The notes beneath the pieces are model-generated. The model saw only the letters and a program-made list of their open reading frames with translations. It ran no database searches and was not told the origin of the DNA. 8,541 nucleotides of DNA from Leucobacter sp. (GTDB taxonomy: Bacteria; Actinomycetota; Actinomycetes; Actinomycetales; Microbacteriaceae): the NCBI GenBank assembly GCA_012510755.1, contig JAAZHL010000315.1, positions 1 through 8,541 of the forward strand, given 5' to 3'. Positions 1-5,801 of this stretch are shown here, in pieces (the stretch's first letter is position 1; each line of letters begins with the position of its first letter). The position numbers were made by a program, and so were the translations under genes.

Positions 1-683
1 ACACTGGGCTGCTTCTGCACGAAGCGCTCGAGGCCGATAAGACCATTCTCTTCGAGGCCGGTCAAGCGACCATGCTCGACATCGACCACGGCACCTACCC
101 GTTCGTTACAAGTTCGAACGCCACTGCCGGTGGCGCATCGACCGGCAGTGGCCTGCCGCCGCACGCTCTCACCCGAATTATTGCGGTGATCAAGGCGTAC
201 ACGACACGTGTTGGGGCTGGTCCGTTTCCGACGGAGCTGTTTGATGACAAGGGTGAGTACCTGCGTGCGCAAGGGTTCGAGTTCGGCACAACCACCGGGC
301 GCCCGCGTCGCTGCGGCTGGTATGACGCGCCGATGGCACGGTACGCGGCACGCATCAACGGTGTCACTGACTTCGTCTTGACGAAGCTCGATGTGCTCTC
401 TGGCCTCGAGAAGATTCCCGTGTGTGTCGCCTATGACGTGAACGGAGTGCGTCACGACGATATGCCCGTCAACCAGAGCGACTTTCACCACGCCAAGCCG
501 ATCTATGAAGAGTTCGATGGCTGGAATGAAGACATCACCGGCGCGCGCAAATTCGAAGACCTCCCCGTGAACGCTCAAAACTACATACTTGCGCTCGAAG
601 CAATGAGCGGATCACGCATTTCAGCAATCGGTGTGGGCCCCGAACGTGAGCAAGTGGTCGTACGTCACGATCTGCTCGATTAA
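1..683 (+). CDS. purA: Adenylosuccinate synthetase, C-terminal half (5' end outside window)
   Basis: PurA joins IMP and aspartate using GTP to give adenylosuccinate, the first committed step from IMP to AMP, in the cytosol. The open frame already runs at position 3 without a start, so about 226 codons are visible of a family length near 430. Visible family signatures are LFEAGQATMLDIDHGTYPFV followed by TSSNATAGG (IMP/active-site region, near the window start), GTTTGRPRRCGW (loop that binds aspartate and IMP in this family) and the C-terminal GVGPEREQVV segment. The frame ends with TAA at 681-683. The chorismate mutase gene starts 28 bp downstream with no terminator between, so the two are probably co-transcribed. 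Nothing looks damaged in the visible part. Identity is very secure; only the missing N-terminal half limits the annotation. Confidence 0.97.
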   Translation, partial: TGLLLHEALEADKTILFEAGQATMLDIDHGTYPFVTSSNATAGGASTGSGLPPHALTRIIAVIKAYTTRVGAGPFPTELFDDKGEYLRAQGFEFGTTTGRPRRCGWYDAPMARYAARINGVTDFVLTKLDVLSGLEKIPVCVAYDVNGVRHDDMPVNQSDFHHAKPIYEEFDGWNEDITGARKFEDLPVNAQNYILALEAMSGSRISAIGVGPEREQVVVRHDLLD

Positions 684-711
684 TTGCTAGCGCAGAGGAT
701 CGGAGATCATC

Positions 712-1020
712 TTGACTGACCACACCCCTGAGGCCCGGCTGTTGGCGTTGCGCGGCAGCATCGACAACATTGATGCTGCACTCATTCATATGCTTGCCGA
801 GAGATTCCGGTGTACCCAGCAGGTAGGTGAGCTGAAGGCCGTGCACGGTATGCCGCCGAGCGACCCCGATCGAGAAGCTAAACAGATCGCACGGCTTCGG
901 GGGCTTGCCGAAGATGCTCACCTCGACCCCGAGTTCGCAGAGAAATGGTTCAACTTTGTGGTGGCTGAGGTTATTCATCATCACCAGACCATTGCTGAGG
1001 GTGCTGCCGAGGCTGATTGA
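712..1020 (+). CDS. AroQ-class monofunctional chorismate mutase
   Basis: This 102-residue protein resembles the all-helical AroQ chorismate mutases that convert chorismate to prephenate, the branch point to phenylalanine and tyrosine, in the cytosol. Expected active-site positions are present: Arg14 in LRGSIDNID, Arg31 in LAERF, Lys42 in VGELK, the DPDRE segment at 51-55 and Gln92 in the last helix (HHHQ). The role of each residue is inferred from the E. coli P-protein pattern. The SIDNIDAALIHMLAERF and DREAKQIARLR segments resemble a stand-alone form I recall from alphaproteobacteria and some actinobacteria; that subclass is not verified. The TTG start at 712 is chosen because GGAG at 702-705 lies 6 nt upstream and the next in-frame Met (residue 27) would remove a helix with catalytic Arg14. 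It sits 28 bp after purA, probably in the same transcript, although the two pathways are unrelated. Confidence 0.88.
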   Translation: MTDHTPEARLLALRGSIDNIDAALIHMLAERFRCTQQVGELKAVHGMPPSDPDREAKQIARLRGLAEDAHLDPEFAEKWFNFVVAEVIHHHQTIAEGAAEAD

Positions 1021-1025
1021 GGGTG

Positions 1026-1048
1026 GGCGAGCCCGAGACGAGCTCGCC
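1026..1048 (+). other. Short inverted repeat between chorismate mutase and MFS genes
   Basis: Arms GGCGAGC (1026-1032) and GCTCGCC (1042-1048) can form a 7-bp GC-rich stem with a 9-nt loop just after the chorismate mutase stop codon. There is no T tract after it, so it is a weak candidate for an intrinsic terminator. It could help end the purA transcript or stabilise its 3' end. It lies immediately upstream of the putative -10 box of the next gene. Confidence 0.35.
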
Positions 1049-1057
1049 ACGCTCGCG

Positions 1058-1063
1058 TAGACT
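1058..1063 (+). promoter_or_regulatory. Putative -10 box of a leaderless MFS transcript
   Basis: TAGACT fits the actinobacterial TANNNT -10 pattern. It ends 6 nt before the GTG start codon at 1070, which would place transcription initiation at or next to the start codon. No Shine-Dalgarno-like purine run precedes that start; the gap reads TCTCTG. This is the arrangement expected for a leaderless mRNA. A convincing -35 box is not visible. Confidence 0.5.
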
Positions 1064-1069
1064 TCTCTG

Positions 1070-2596
1070 GTGAATAGCCCCGAGCAGCCGTCGAACCAGT
1101 CCCGCCCCGCGGGTGCACGCGAATGGGCAGCGCTCTGTGTGCTGATTCTCGCAGTCGTCCTGCTCGCGGTCGACGGCACCGTGCTCTTTCTCGCGGTCCC
1201 AGCACTCACTGAAGCTCTCGAACCGACCGCCACACAAACACTGTGGATTGGCGACATCTATTCCTTTGTGCTTGCCGGCCTGCTCATCACGATGGGTAAC
1301 GTCGCTGACCGCATTGGGCGCAAGCGACTACTTATGCTCGGCAGCGTGGCCTTCGGAATCGCCTCCGTGCTCGCGGCCTATGCCCCCACCGCAGACGTGC
1401 TCATCGCTGCTCGCGCCCTGCTCGGCGTCGCTGGCGCCACCCTCATGCCTTCAACGCTCTCAATTATTCGCAACATGTTTCTCGTTCCCGCGCAGCGCAC
1501 CCGTGCGATTGCGTTGTGGTCGGCTGGTGCCATGGCGGGTGGCGCTGTTGGACCGCTTATCGGCGGCGCGTTGCTCGAACATTTCTGGTGGGGCTCGGTC
1601 TTTCTCATCAATGTGCCCGTGATTGTGCTGATTGTCGTGTTCGGGCTGTGGCTCTTGCCTGAGTCGAAAAACCCCGTGCCCGCGCGCATCGACCTGCTCT
1701 CGGCTGTGCTCTCAGTGCTAGCTGTCGTGCCGATTGTCTATGCAATCAAGAGCCTGGCCAATGGCAGCGTCGGATTCAGCACCGCGCTCGCGCTCGTGGT
1801 TGGCGTTGCTGCAGCCTGGTGGTTTGTGCGCAGACAAAGCCACCTTAAGACTCCAATGCTCGACCTTGAACTTTTCAAGATTCCGGCTTTCAGCGGAGCG
1901 GTCGTGTCGAACGGTCTCGCAATCTTCGCCTTCCTGGGGCTGCTGTTCTTTTTCTCGCAGTACCTGCAACTGGTTCGCGGCTACTCGCCGTTTTGGGCGG
2001 GTGTTGCAGAGCTGCCCGGCACCATCGCTTCAGTCATCGTGGTCGCTTTTGTGGGTGCCTCAATGAAATGGTTTGGCCTCGGTCGCTCGATCGCGTTCGG
2101 ACTTGCTCTTGGCGCTGTCGGGCTCGCGGGTATCGCGCTTGCTGCGAATGCAGCAAGCTTCTGGGCCCTTGCATTGCCATTGGCCATCATGGGCTTCGGC
2201 ATAGGTCTCGCTTCGACCCTGTCAACCGATGCCGTTGTGGCTGCGGCGCCACCCTCGCGGGCGGGCGCGGCGTCGTCGATCGCCGAAACCGCTTACGAGC
2301 TCGGAGTTGCGCTTGGCATCGGTGTGCTCGGCTCAGTGCAGACGGCACTGTATCGCGCGCACCTGCAAGTGCCGCCAGGCACCGATGCCAAGGTAGCTGA
2401 AGCGATGCAAGACTCGCTCGCACACGCTGCCGGCGTGCTGCGCGACACCAACGATGAACTGCTCGCGCTCGCGCAGCAATCGTTCGTGTCAGGCCTGCAA
2501 ACCACCGCCTTCATCGCAGCTGGCAGTCTCTTGGTGTCGGCGCTCATTGCATGGCGTGTGATTCCGTCTGACCGGCCTCTGGCGCGCACCGACTGA
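1070..2596 (+). CDS. MFS drug exporter, DHA2 (QacA/SmvA-like, 14-TM) family
   Basis: This 508-residue integral membrane protein belongs to the 14-helix drug:H+ antiporter group of the major facilitator superfamily, which exports cationic dyes, biocides or antibiotics using the proton gradient. TM1 (about 20-43) carries Asp35 in LLAVDGTV, and WIGDIYSFVLAG carries Asp62; both correspond to acidic positions important in QacA. Motif A is GNVADRIGRKRLL at 76-88. Arg115 in ARALLG is the motif B arginine. Motif C, GAMAGGAVGPLIGG, is at 153-166 in TM5, as expected for an exporter. LPESKNP at 196-202 follows TM6 as in other DHA2 proteins. The GTG start fits the leaderless -10 box upstream, and the N-terminal tail of about 18 residues is of normal length. 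No regulator gene is adjacent. The substrate cannot be told from sequence. Confidence 0.92.
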   Translation: MNSPEQPSNQSRPAGAREWAALCVLILAVVLLAVDGTVLFLAVPALTEALEPTATQTLWIGDIYSFVLAGLLITMGNVADRIGRKRLLMLGSVAFGIASVLAAYAPTADVLIAARALLGVAGATLMPSTLSIIRNMFLVPAQRTRAIALWSAGAMAGGAVGPLIGGALLEHFWWGSVFLINVPVIVLIVVFGLWLLPESKNPVPARIDLLSAVLSVLAVVPIVYAIKSLANGSVGFSTALALVVGVAAAWWFVRRQSHLKTPMLDLELFKIPAFSGAVVSNGLAIFAFLGLLFFFSQYLQLVRGYSPFWAGVAELPGTIASVIVVAFVGASMKWFGLGRSIAFGLALGAVGLAGIALAANAASFWALALPLAIMGFGIGLASTLSTDAVVAAAPPSRAGAASSIAETAYELGVALGIGVLGSVQTALYRAHLQVPPGTDAKVAEAMQDSLAHAAGVLRDTNDELLALAQQSFVSGLQTTAFIAAGSLLVSALIAWRVIPSDRPLARTD

Positions 2597-2659
2597 ACGA
2601 TCCTCGCACTGGTTGACCGACCCTGCACCGATTGACGACCGGCGGTATGCACAAACGAA

Positions 2660-2695
2660 AGCGGGGGTGTGATCGTAATAGATCACACCCCCGCT
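2660..2695 (-). terminator. Strong hairpin terminator of the rpmB-rpmG-rpsN operon
   Basis: A perfect 15-bp stem (2660-2674 with 2681-2695, core GCGGGGGTGTGATC) closes a 6-nt loop. Read on the minus strand, the stem is followed by TTTCGTTTGT, a reasonable U-rich tail, so it should end the ribosomal protein operon whose last stop codon is 30 bp before it. On the plus strand the sequence after the stem is AAATCGC, so termination of the MFS transcript from the other side would be weaker. The long stem could still block read-through from both converging genes. Confidence 0.82.
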
Positions 2696-2703
2696 AAATC
2701 GCA

Positions 2704-2729
2704 GGTAATTACAAAATTACTGAATTACC
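2704..2729. repeat. AT-rich nested inverted repeats over the rpsN stop codon
   Basis: GGTAATT (2704-2710) is the inverse of AATTACC (2723-2729), and an inner AATTAC (2715-2720) can pair with GTAATT (2705-2710) instead. The outer right arm covers the rpsN stop codon. The short AT-rich patch stands out from the GC-rich surroundings and lies between rpsN and its terminator. It may be part of the 3' end structure; no function can be assigned. Confidence 0.4.
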
Positions 2730-3030
2730 ACGACGACTTCGTGATGCCGGGCAGTTCGCCACGGTGCGCCATCTCGCGAAAGCGAACACGGCTGATGCCG
2801 TACTTTGACAGCACGCCACGGGGGCGACCGTCGATGACGTCGCGGCTGCGCACGCGAACCGGTGACGCGTTGCGGGGCAGCTTCTGCAGACCCACGCGTG
2901 CAGCCTCGCGGCTTTCGTCGGTGCCGTTCGGGTCAATGAGAGCCTTCTTCAGCTCGAGACGCTTCTCGGCGTAGCGCGCAACAACCGCTTGGCGCTGCTT
3001 GTTCTTAGCGATCATGCTCTTTTTAGCCAT
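2725..3030 (-). CDS. rpsN: 30S ribosomal protein S14, zinc-free long form
   Basis: S14 is a small-subunit protein of the 30S head. This 101-residue protein matches the long E. coli-type form: it starts MAKKSMIAKNKQRQ and ends with RPRGVLSKYGISRVRFREMAHRGELPGITKSSW-type features (RPRG near 69-72, ISRVRFRE near 79-86). It contains no cysteine, so it lacks the zinc ribbon of the short (about 61-residue) form often found in actinobacterial spc operons. It is the last gene of rpmB-rpmG-rpsN and starts 2 bp after the rpmG stop. Its ribosome binding site GAGGAG lies in the end of rpmG, 8 nt before the ATG. In actinobacteria such C-minus copies are often a zinc-starvation set under Zur; whether that holds here depends on whether a second, zinc-binding S14 exists elsewhere. 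Confidence 0.96.
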   Translation of the reverse strand: MAKKSMIAKNKQRQAVVARYAEKRLELKKALIDPNGTDESREAARVGLQKLPRNASPVRVRSRDVIDGRPRGVLSKYGISRVRFREMAHRGELPGITKSSW

Positions 3031-3032
3031 GA

Positions 3033-3203
3033 TTAGCGCTCCTCTCGGAATTCGACGTGCTGGCGGATGACCGGGTCATATTTCTTCAGCACGAGACGGT
3101 CAGGGGTGTTGCGACGGTTCTTCTTCGTCACATAGGTGAAGCCGGTGCCCGCGGTGGAGCGCAGCTTGATGATCGGACGCAGATCCTTTGAAGGCTTAGC
3201 CAT
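3033..3203 (-). CDS. rpmG: 50S ribosomal protein L33, zinc-free form
   Basis: This 56-residue gene is read from ATG at 3203 to TAA at 3033. The protein begins MAKPSKDLRPIIKLRSTAGT and contains the family core FTYVTKKNRRNTPDRLVL followed by KKYDPVIRQHVEFREER. L33 sits near the E site of the large subunit. It has no cysteine: positions where zinc-binding L33 proteins carry CxxC pairs hold other residues, as in E. coli RpmG. The ATG shares its A with the last base of the rpmB stop codon (TAATG overlap), so translation is probably coupled to rpmB; only a weak purine-rich GAAG lies upstream as a ribosome binding site of its own. Confidence 0.95.
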   Translation of the reverse strand: MAKPSKDLRPIIKLRSTAGTGFTYVTKKNRRNTPDRLVLKKYDPVIRQHVEFREER

Positions 3204-3439
3204 TAGATCTTCACCCCACGCTTCTGCAGGTCAGAGACCACGGCCTCGATGCCACGGGCATCGATCACCTTGATGCCCTTAGCCGACAGGGTGAGGGTCA
3301 CCTTGCGGCCGAGTGACGGCACGTAGTAGGTCTTTTTTTGAATATTTGGATCGAACCGACGCTTGGTGCGGCGGTGCGAGTGTGAAATGTTGTGACCGAA
3401 ACCGGGAACGGCTCCTGTCACCTGGCACACTGCTGCCAT
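3203..3439 (-). CDS. rpmB: 50S ribosomal protein L28, single-cysteine (zinc-free) form
   Basis: The protein is 78 residues, starting MAAVCQVTGAVPGFGHNISH, with the L28 signatures SHRRTKRRFDPNIQ (about 21-34) and LSAKGIKVIDARGIEAV. The first motif reads CQVTG rather than CxxC, and no second cysteine pair exists, so this is the zinc-free type, like mycobacterial RpmB2 or E. coli L28. The start at 3439 is favoured over an upstream ATG at 3481 because GGAGG lies 7 nt upstream and the MAAVCQVTG start is the family norm. It is the first gene of the operon and overlaps rpmG by one base. A promoter with good -35 and -10 boxes lies about 120 bp upstream, next to an inverted repeat shared with the nhaA side. 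Confidence 0.95.
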   Translation of the reverse strand: MAAVCQVTGAVPGFGHNISHSHRRTKRRFDPNIQKKTYYVPSLGRKVTLTLSAKGIKVIDARGIEAVVSDLQKRGVKI

Positions 3440-3564
3440 GGTGTTTCCTCCAATACCGTGAAGCCAGAAGGCCTCACCCAAGATCTCTTGTCTGCAAGGG
3501 CACGGATCTCTTCGCTAGTCGCCCTCACGGCCTGCGCGATGGGACTTCGCACAGCCAAAGATCG

Positions 3565-3593
3565 AGTTTACGGCACAGCCGCCAGATCAGCAA
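3565..3593 (-). promoter_or_regulatory. Promoter of the rpmB-rpmG-rpsN operon
   Basis: On the minus strand TTGCTG (3593-3588) and TAAACT (3570-3565) are separated by exactly 17 nt. This is a good vegetative sigma factor match (TTGnnn / TAnnnT). Transcription would start near 3558, giving a 5' leader of about 118 nt before the rpmB ATG at 3439. The -35 box lies inside the spacer of the inverted repeat at 3580-3606, so a protein bound there would be expected to repress. Confidence 0.65.
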
Positions 3594-3606
3594 ATGAAAT
3601 CTGGCG
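3580..3606. promoter_or_regulatory. Perfect 8-11-8 inverted repeat, candidate operator
   Basis: CGCCAGAT (3580-3587) and ATCTGGCG (3599-3606) are exact reverse complements separated by 11 bp. Arm centres are 19 bp apart, close to two helical turns, which suits a dimeric regulator. The spacer carries the rpmB -35 box, and the right arm meets the -35 area of the divergent nhaA promoter. The sequence does not resemble the AT-rich Zur box I remember for actinobacteria, so the regulator is unknown. A hairpin in RNA is the alternative, but the site lies upstream of both predicted transcripts, which favours DNA binding. Confidence 0.5.
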
Positions 3607-3622
3607 TAAAGCTGTGATTGGG

Positions 3623-3631
3623 TGCTACGAT
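3623..3631 (+). promoter_or_regulatory. Putative extended -10 promoter of nhaA
   Basis: TGCTACGAT has the TGnTAnnnT form of an extended -10 box. The expected -35 position (about 3603-3608) is poor and overlaps the right arm of the inverted repeat at 3580-3606. Transcription would begin near 3638 and give a leader of about 56 nt. A small stem, TGCC-ctgaaa-GGCA at 3677-3690, covers part of the AAAGG ribosome binding site; it is only 4 bp. Confidence 0.4.
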
Positions 3632-3693
3632 CAAAATCTGGTGTGTCGGGAAGCCTGGTCGACGGTTCAATTGACCTGCCCTGAAAGGCAAAG

Positions 3694-5121
3694 ATGCACC
3701 AGTCGCCCAATGAAGCCGCGAACACTGCGCACAGCGTGAGCGCCGCACCCACGGGGAACAGCGTGAATAACGCACACACCGCGAATACTGTGAACAGCGC
3801 CAGCACTGCGCCCAGCCACACACGCGCGATCTCGAAATCAGGTCGCTACCCGCGCACCGGCCGCATTGCCCTCTACCTTGGCCGTCGTGAGACGCTGCGC
3901 CTCAAACGCCTGCTGCGGGTCGAGATGATCAGCGGCATCATCGTGATGGCGGCTGCATTGCTCGGGTTCGTGCTCGCGAACAGTCCGGTGAGTGAGTGGT
4001 TCTTTGCGCTGCGCGATACGAGGATCGGCCCCGCAGGCCTCGGGCTCAACCTCACACTCGGCCAATGGTCATCCGATGGGCTGCTCGCCATTTTCTTCTT
4101 TCTGGTCGGTCTCGAGTTGAAGCGCGAATTCGTTGAGGGCGCTCTGAGCCGCTTCTCGACGGCGATTGTTCCGATTGCCGCTGCGGCTGGCGGAGTGATG
4201 GTGCCAGCGATCATCTACTTGGCGGTGAATGCGGGTGAGCCATCGATGCGCGGGTGGGCGATTCCGACGGCGACCGATATCGCGTTCGCGGTGGCGGTGC
4301 TCGGACTCATTGCGCCGAGGGTGCCCCTTGCCCTGCGCATATTCTTGCTCACCCTCGCAGTCGTCGATGACTTCATAGCCATTGCGATTATCGCTGTGGC
4401 GTATACCGAGACGATTCACTTCTTGCCACTCATCGCGGCGTTGGTGCTGGTCGGACTGTACGCGGTGCTCGCTCGACTGCTCGGCGGCTGGTACTTTCAG
4501 CGCCCCTGGGCCGCGTGGCTCACTCTGCTGCCGATTGGTGTTGTGGTGTGGGCCTGCATGCACGCATCAGGTATCCACGCGACCATCGCCGGCGTGCTGC
4601 TCGCGTTCACTGTGCCCGTGGCCGTCATGCCGAATGCCCGCGAACACGCACGCGTTGCCGACCACCCGCACCTGACCGACACACGACCGCACCCCCTGGC
4701 CGAAAGCTTTGGCTACCGTTTCGGGCCGATTTCTGCTGGCTTCGCGGTGCCGGTGTTCGCATTCTTTGCGGCGGGTGTGGCGATCACGGGCGACTCACGG
4801 TTTCCGGCCGACCCGATCGCGATCGGCATCATGCTCGGCCTGGTGCTCGGTAAGCCGATTGGCATTGTGCTCACCACGCTGACGCTCACCCGCTTCACCC
4901 GAGCCCAGCTCGACCCGAGCGTGCGCCTGCGCGAGCTGATCGGTGTCGGTGCGCTTGCCGGTGTGGGCTTCACCGTCGCGATGCTTGTCGCTGAGCTGAG
5001 TTTTGCTGACGCAGCCGACGCAGACACGGCGCGTCTCGCAGTTATGGCGGGCTCGGTGATCGCGGTTGCCGTGGCCGCGATGTTCTTGGCGCGGCCTAGG
5101 CCGCGCGATCCTCGCCCCTAG
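3694..5121 (+). CDS. nhaA: Na+/H+ antiporter NhaA with low-complexity N-terminal tail
   Basis: NhaA exchanges cytoplasmic Na+ (or Li+) for external H+ across the plasma membrane and controls sodium tolerance and internal pH. The family core starts at about residue 68 (LRLKRLLRVEMISGIIVMAA). Catalytic residues are in place: Asp195 in ATDIAFA (E. coli Asp133), the Asp225-Asp226 pair in AVVDDFIAIAIIA (E. coli Asp163-164) and Lys387 in LGKPIGI (E. coli Lys300). FFFLVGLELKRE at 134-145 is also typical. At 475 residues it is longer than the 388-residue E. coli protein, mainly from an N-terminal tail of about 65 residues rich in Asn, Ser, Thr and Ala, with a 9-residue tandem repeat (22-30 and 31-39). 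The ATG has AAAGG 5 nt upstream. Internal GTG codons at residues 15, 24 and 33 are possible later starts. Expression may be tied to the operator shared with rpmB. Confidence 0.95.
   Translation: MHQSPNEAANTAHSVSAAPTGNSVNNAHTANTVNSASTAPSHTRAISKSGRYPRTGRIALYLGRRETLRLKRLLRVEMISGIIVMAAALLGFVLANSPVSEWFFALRDTRIGPAGLGLNLTLGQWSSDGLLAIFFFLVGLELKREFVEGALSRFSTAIVPIAAAAGGVMVPAIIYLAVNAGEPSMRGWAIPTATDIAFAVAVLGLIAPRVPLALRIFLLTLAVVDDFIAIAIIAVAYTETIHFLPLIAALVLVGLYAVLARLLGGWYFQRPWAAWLTLLPIGVVVWACMHASGIHATIAGVLLAFTVPVAVMPNAREHARVADHPHLTDTRPHPLAESFGYRFGPISAGFAVPVFAFFAAGVAITGDSRFPADPIAIGIMLGLVLGKPIGIVLTTLTLTRFTRAQLDPSVRLRELIGVGALAGVGFTVAMLVAELSFADAADADTARLAVMAGSVIAVAVAAMFLARPRPRDPRP
5089..5106. repeat. 18-bp perfect GC-rich palindrome in the nhaA 3' end
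   Basis: GCGCGGCCTAGGCCGCGC reads the same on both strands with no spacer. It encodes part of the Ala-Arg-Pro-Arg C-terminal tail of NhaA, 13 bp before the stop codon. In RNA or single-stranded DNA it could form a tight stem, possibly adding to 3' end stability. A function as a protein binding site is possible but has no support beyond symmetry. Confidence 0.5.
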
Positions 5122-5201
5122 TCGCCGCTCGCACGCCCTCGTCACCGCCAGCCGACTCGCACCCACCCCCAACCTGAACAGTCACAAAACCGTGAAATCT
5201 C

Positions 5202-5233
5202 GGCCCAAAATTGCGAATTTGTGGCCCATTTTT
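5202..5233 (+). terminator. Probable intrinsic terminator of nhaA
   Basis: GGCC (5202-5205) pairs with GGCC (5223-5226), and AAATT (5208-5212) pairs with AATTT (5216-5220) around a 3-nt loop, with a 2-by-2 mismatch between them. ATTTTT at 5228-5233 follows directly. The stem is imperfect and AT-rich at the top, so strength is moderate. It lies 80 bp after the nhaA stop and separates nhaA from the hup promoter region. Confidence 0.5.
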
Positions 5234-5273
5234 CAGCGCAGAGCGCAATACGGGGGTGTTCGCGAAGAAATAA

Positions 5274-5303
5274 TTGCAAGAATCCGCGTGATTCCGCGAT
5301 ATT
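5274..5303 (+). promoter_or_regulatory. Candidate hup promoter with flanking short repeats
   Basis: TTGCAA (5274-5279) and GATATT (5298-5303) are 18 nt apart, each matching four of six consensus bases. The spacer holds TCCGCG twice (5283-5288 and 5293-5298), 10 bp or one helical turn apart. A perfect TTCGCGAA palindrome lies at 5259-5266, just upstream. An alternative -10 box, TAGATT at 5319-5324, lacks a good -35. Either leaves a leader of about 85-105 nt before hup. Confidence 0.35.
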
Positions 5304-5415
5304 TCGCCATTTCTGAGGTAGATTCGTACCCGATCAACCGATCTCCTCATGATTATGGGGTTTCATCAAGCAGGGCGCGGGCAGACGGCGCGGGCCCGAG
5401 AGGAAGACGAAAACT

Positions 5416-5694
5416 ATGTCGCTGAATAAGACTGAACTCGTTGCCAAGGTCGCTGCTGAGACCGGCCAGAGCCAGGCCGCAGTTTCGAACGTGATTGACG
5501 GCCTCTTCGCCGCCGTTTCAGAGACCGTTGCTGCTGGTGGCAAGGTTTCGATTCCCGGCTGGCTCTCGTTCGAGACCGCGACCACCTCGGCTCGCACCGG
5601 CCGCAATCCCCGCACCGGCGAGACCATTGAGATTCCCGCTGGCAAGCGCGTGAAGGTTTCGGTTGGCTCGAAGCTCAAGGCTTCGGTCAAGTAA
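5416..5694 (+). CDS. hup: HU-family DNA-binding nucleoid protein
   Basis: The 92-residue protein is an HU-type histone-like protein, a dimer that bends and compacts DNA. It starts MSLNKTELVAKVAAETGQSQ, the family's first helix region. The beta-arm motif ARTGRNPRTGETIEIPA is at 59-75, with Pro65 being the residue that inserts between bases. The usual GFGxF turn reads PGWLSF at 47-52, a variant I recall from Microbacteriaceae. It ends SVGSKLKASVK with no lysine/alanine-rich tail, unlike mycobacterial or streptomycete HupB proteins. GAGAGGA lies upstream of the ATG, with a spacing of about 11 nt to AGGA, slightly long. The gene has its own terminator downstream and appears monocistronic. Confidence 0.96.
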   Translation: MSLNKTELVAKVAAETGQSQAAVSNVIDGLFAAVSETVAAGGKVSIPGWLSFETATTSARTGRNPRTGETIEIPAGKRVKVSVGSKLKASVK

Positions 5695-5722
5695 GTACGT
5701 CGTACTGTAGAAACTTCTGCGG

Positions 5723-5757
5723 AACCCTCGGCTGCGGCCGGGGGTTTTGTGGTTTTT
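5723..5757 (+). terminator. Intrinsic terminator of hup
   Basis: The stem AACCCTCGGC (5723-5732) with GCCGGGGGTT (5737-5746) has 10 pairs, one of them a T-G wobble, around a 4-nt TGCG loop. TTTTGTGGTTTTT follows at 5745-5757. It begins 28 bp after the hup stop codon. This is a textbook intrinsic terminator layout. Confidence 0.85.
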
Positions 5758-5801
5758 GGGGCGAGGATCGCGCTTTGTCCTGCCGTGGGCGGCCAACCCG
5801 C

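Noticed and set aside
535..1257. 240-residue minus-strand open frame over purA, chorismate mutase and the MFS start
   Set aside because: It overlaps three well-supported plus-strand genes antisense, with Arg/Ser-rich composition typical of a GC-rich shadow frame.
2608..2620. TGGTTGACCGA shared between the region after the MFS gene and 8503-8514
   Set aside because: An 11-base match in GC-rich DNA over 8.5 kb can occur by chance, and the flanks do not match.
3525..3821. 98-residue hydrophobic minus-strand frame MWLGAVLALFTVFAV
   Set aside because: Its membrane-like look comes from reading the Asn/Thr/Ala repeat codons of the nhaA tail in reverse. It also covers the rpmB promoter and has no good start site.
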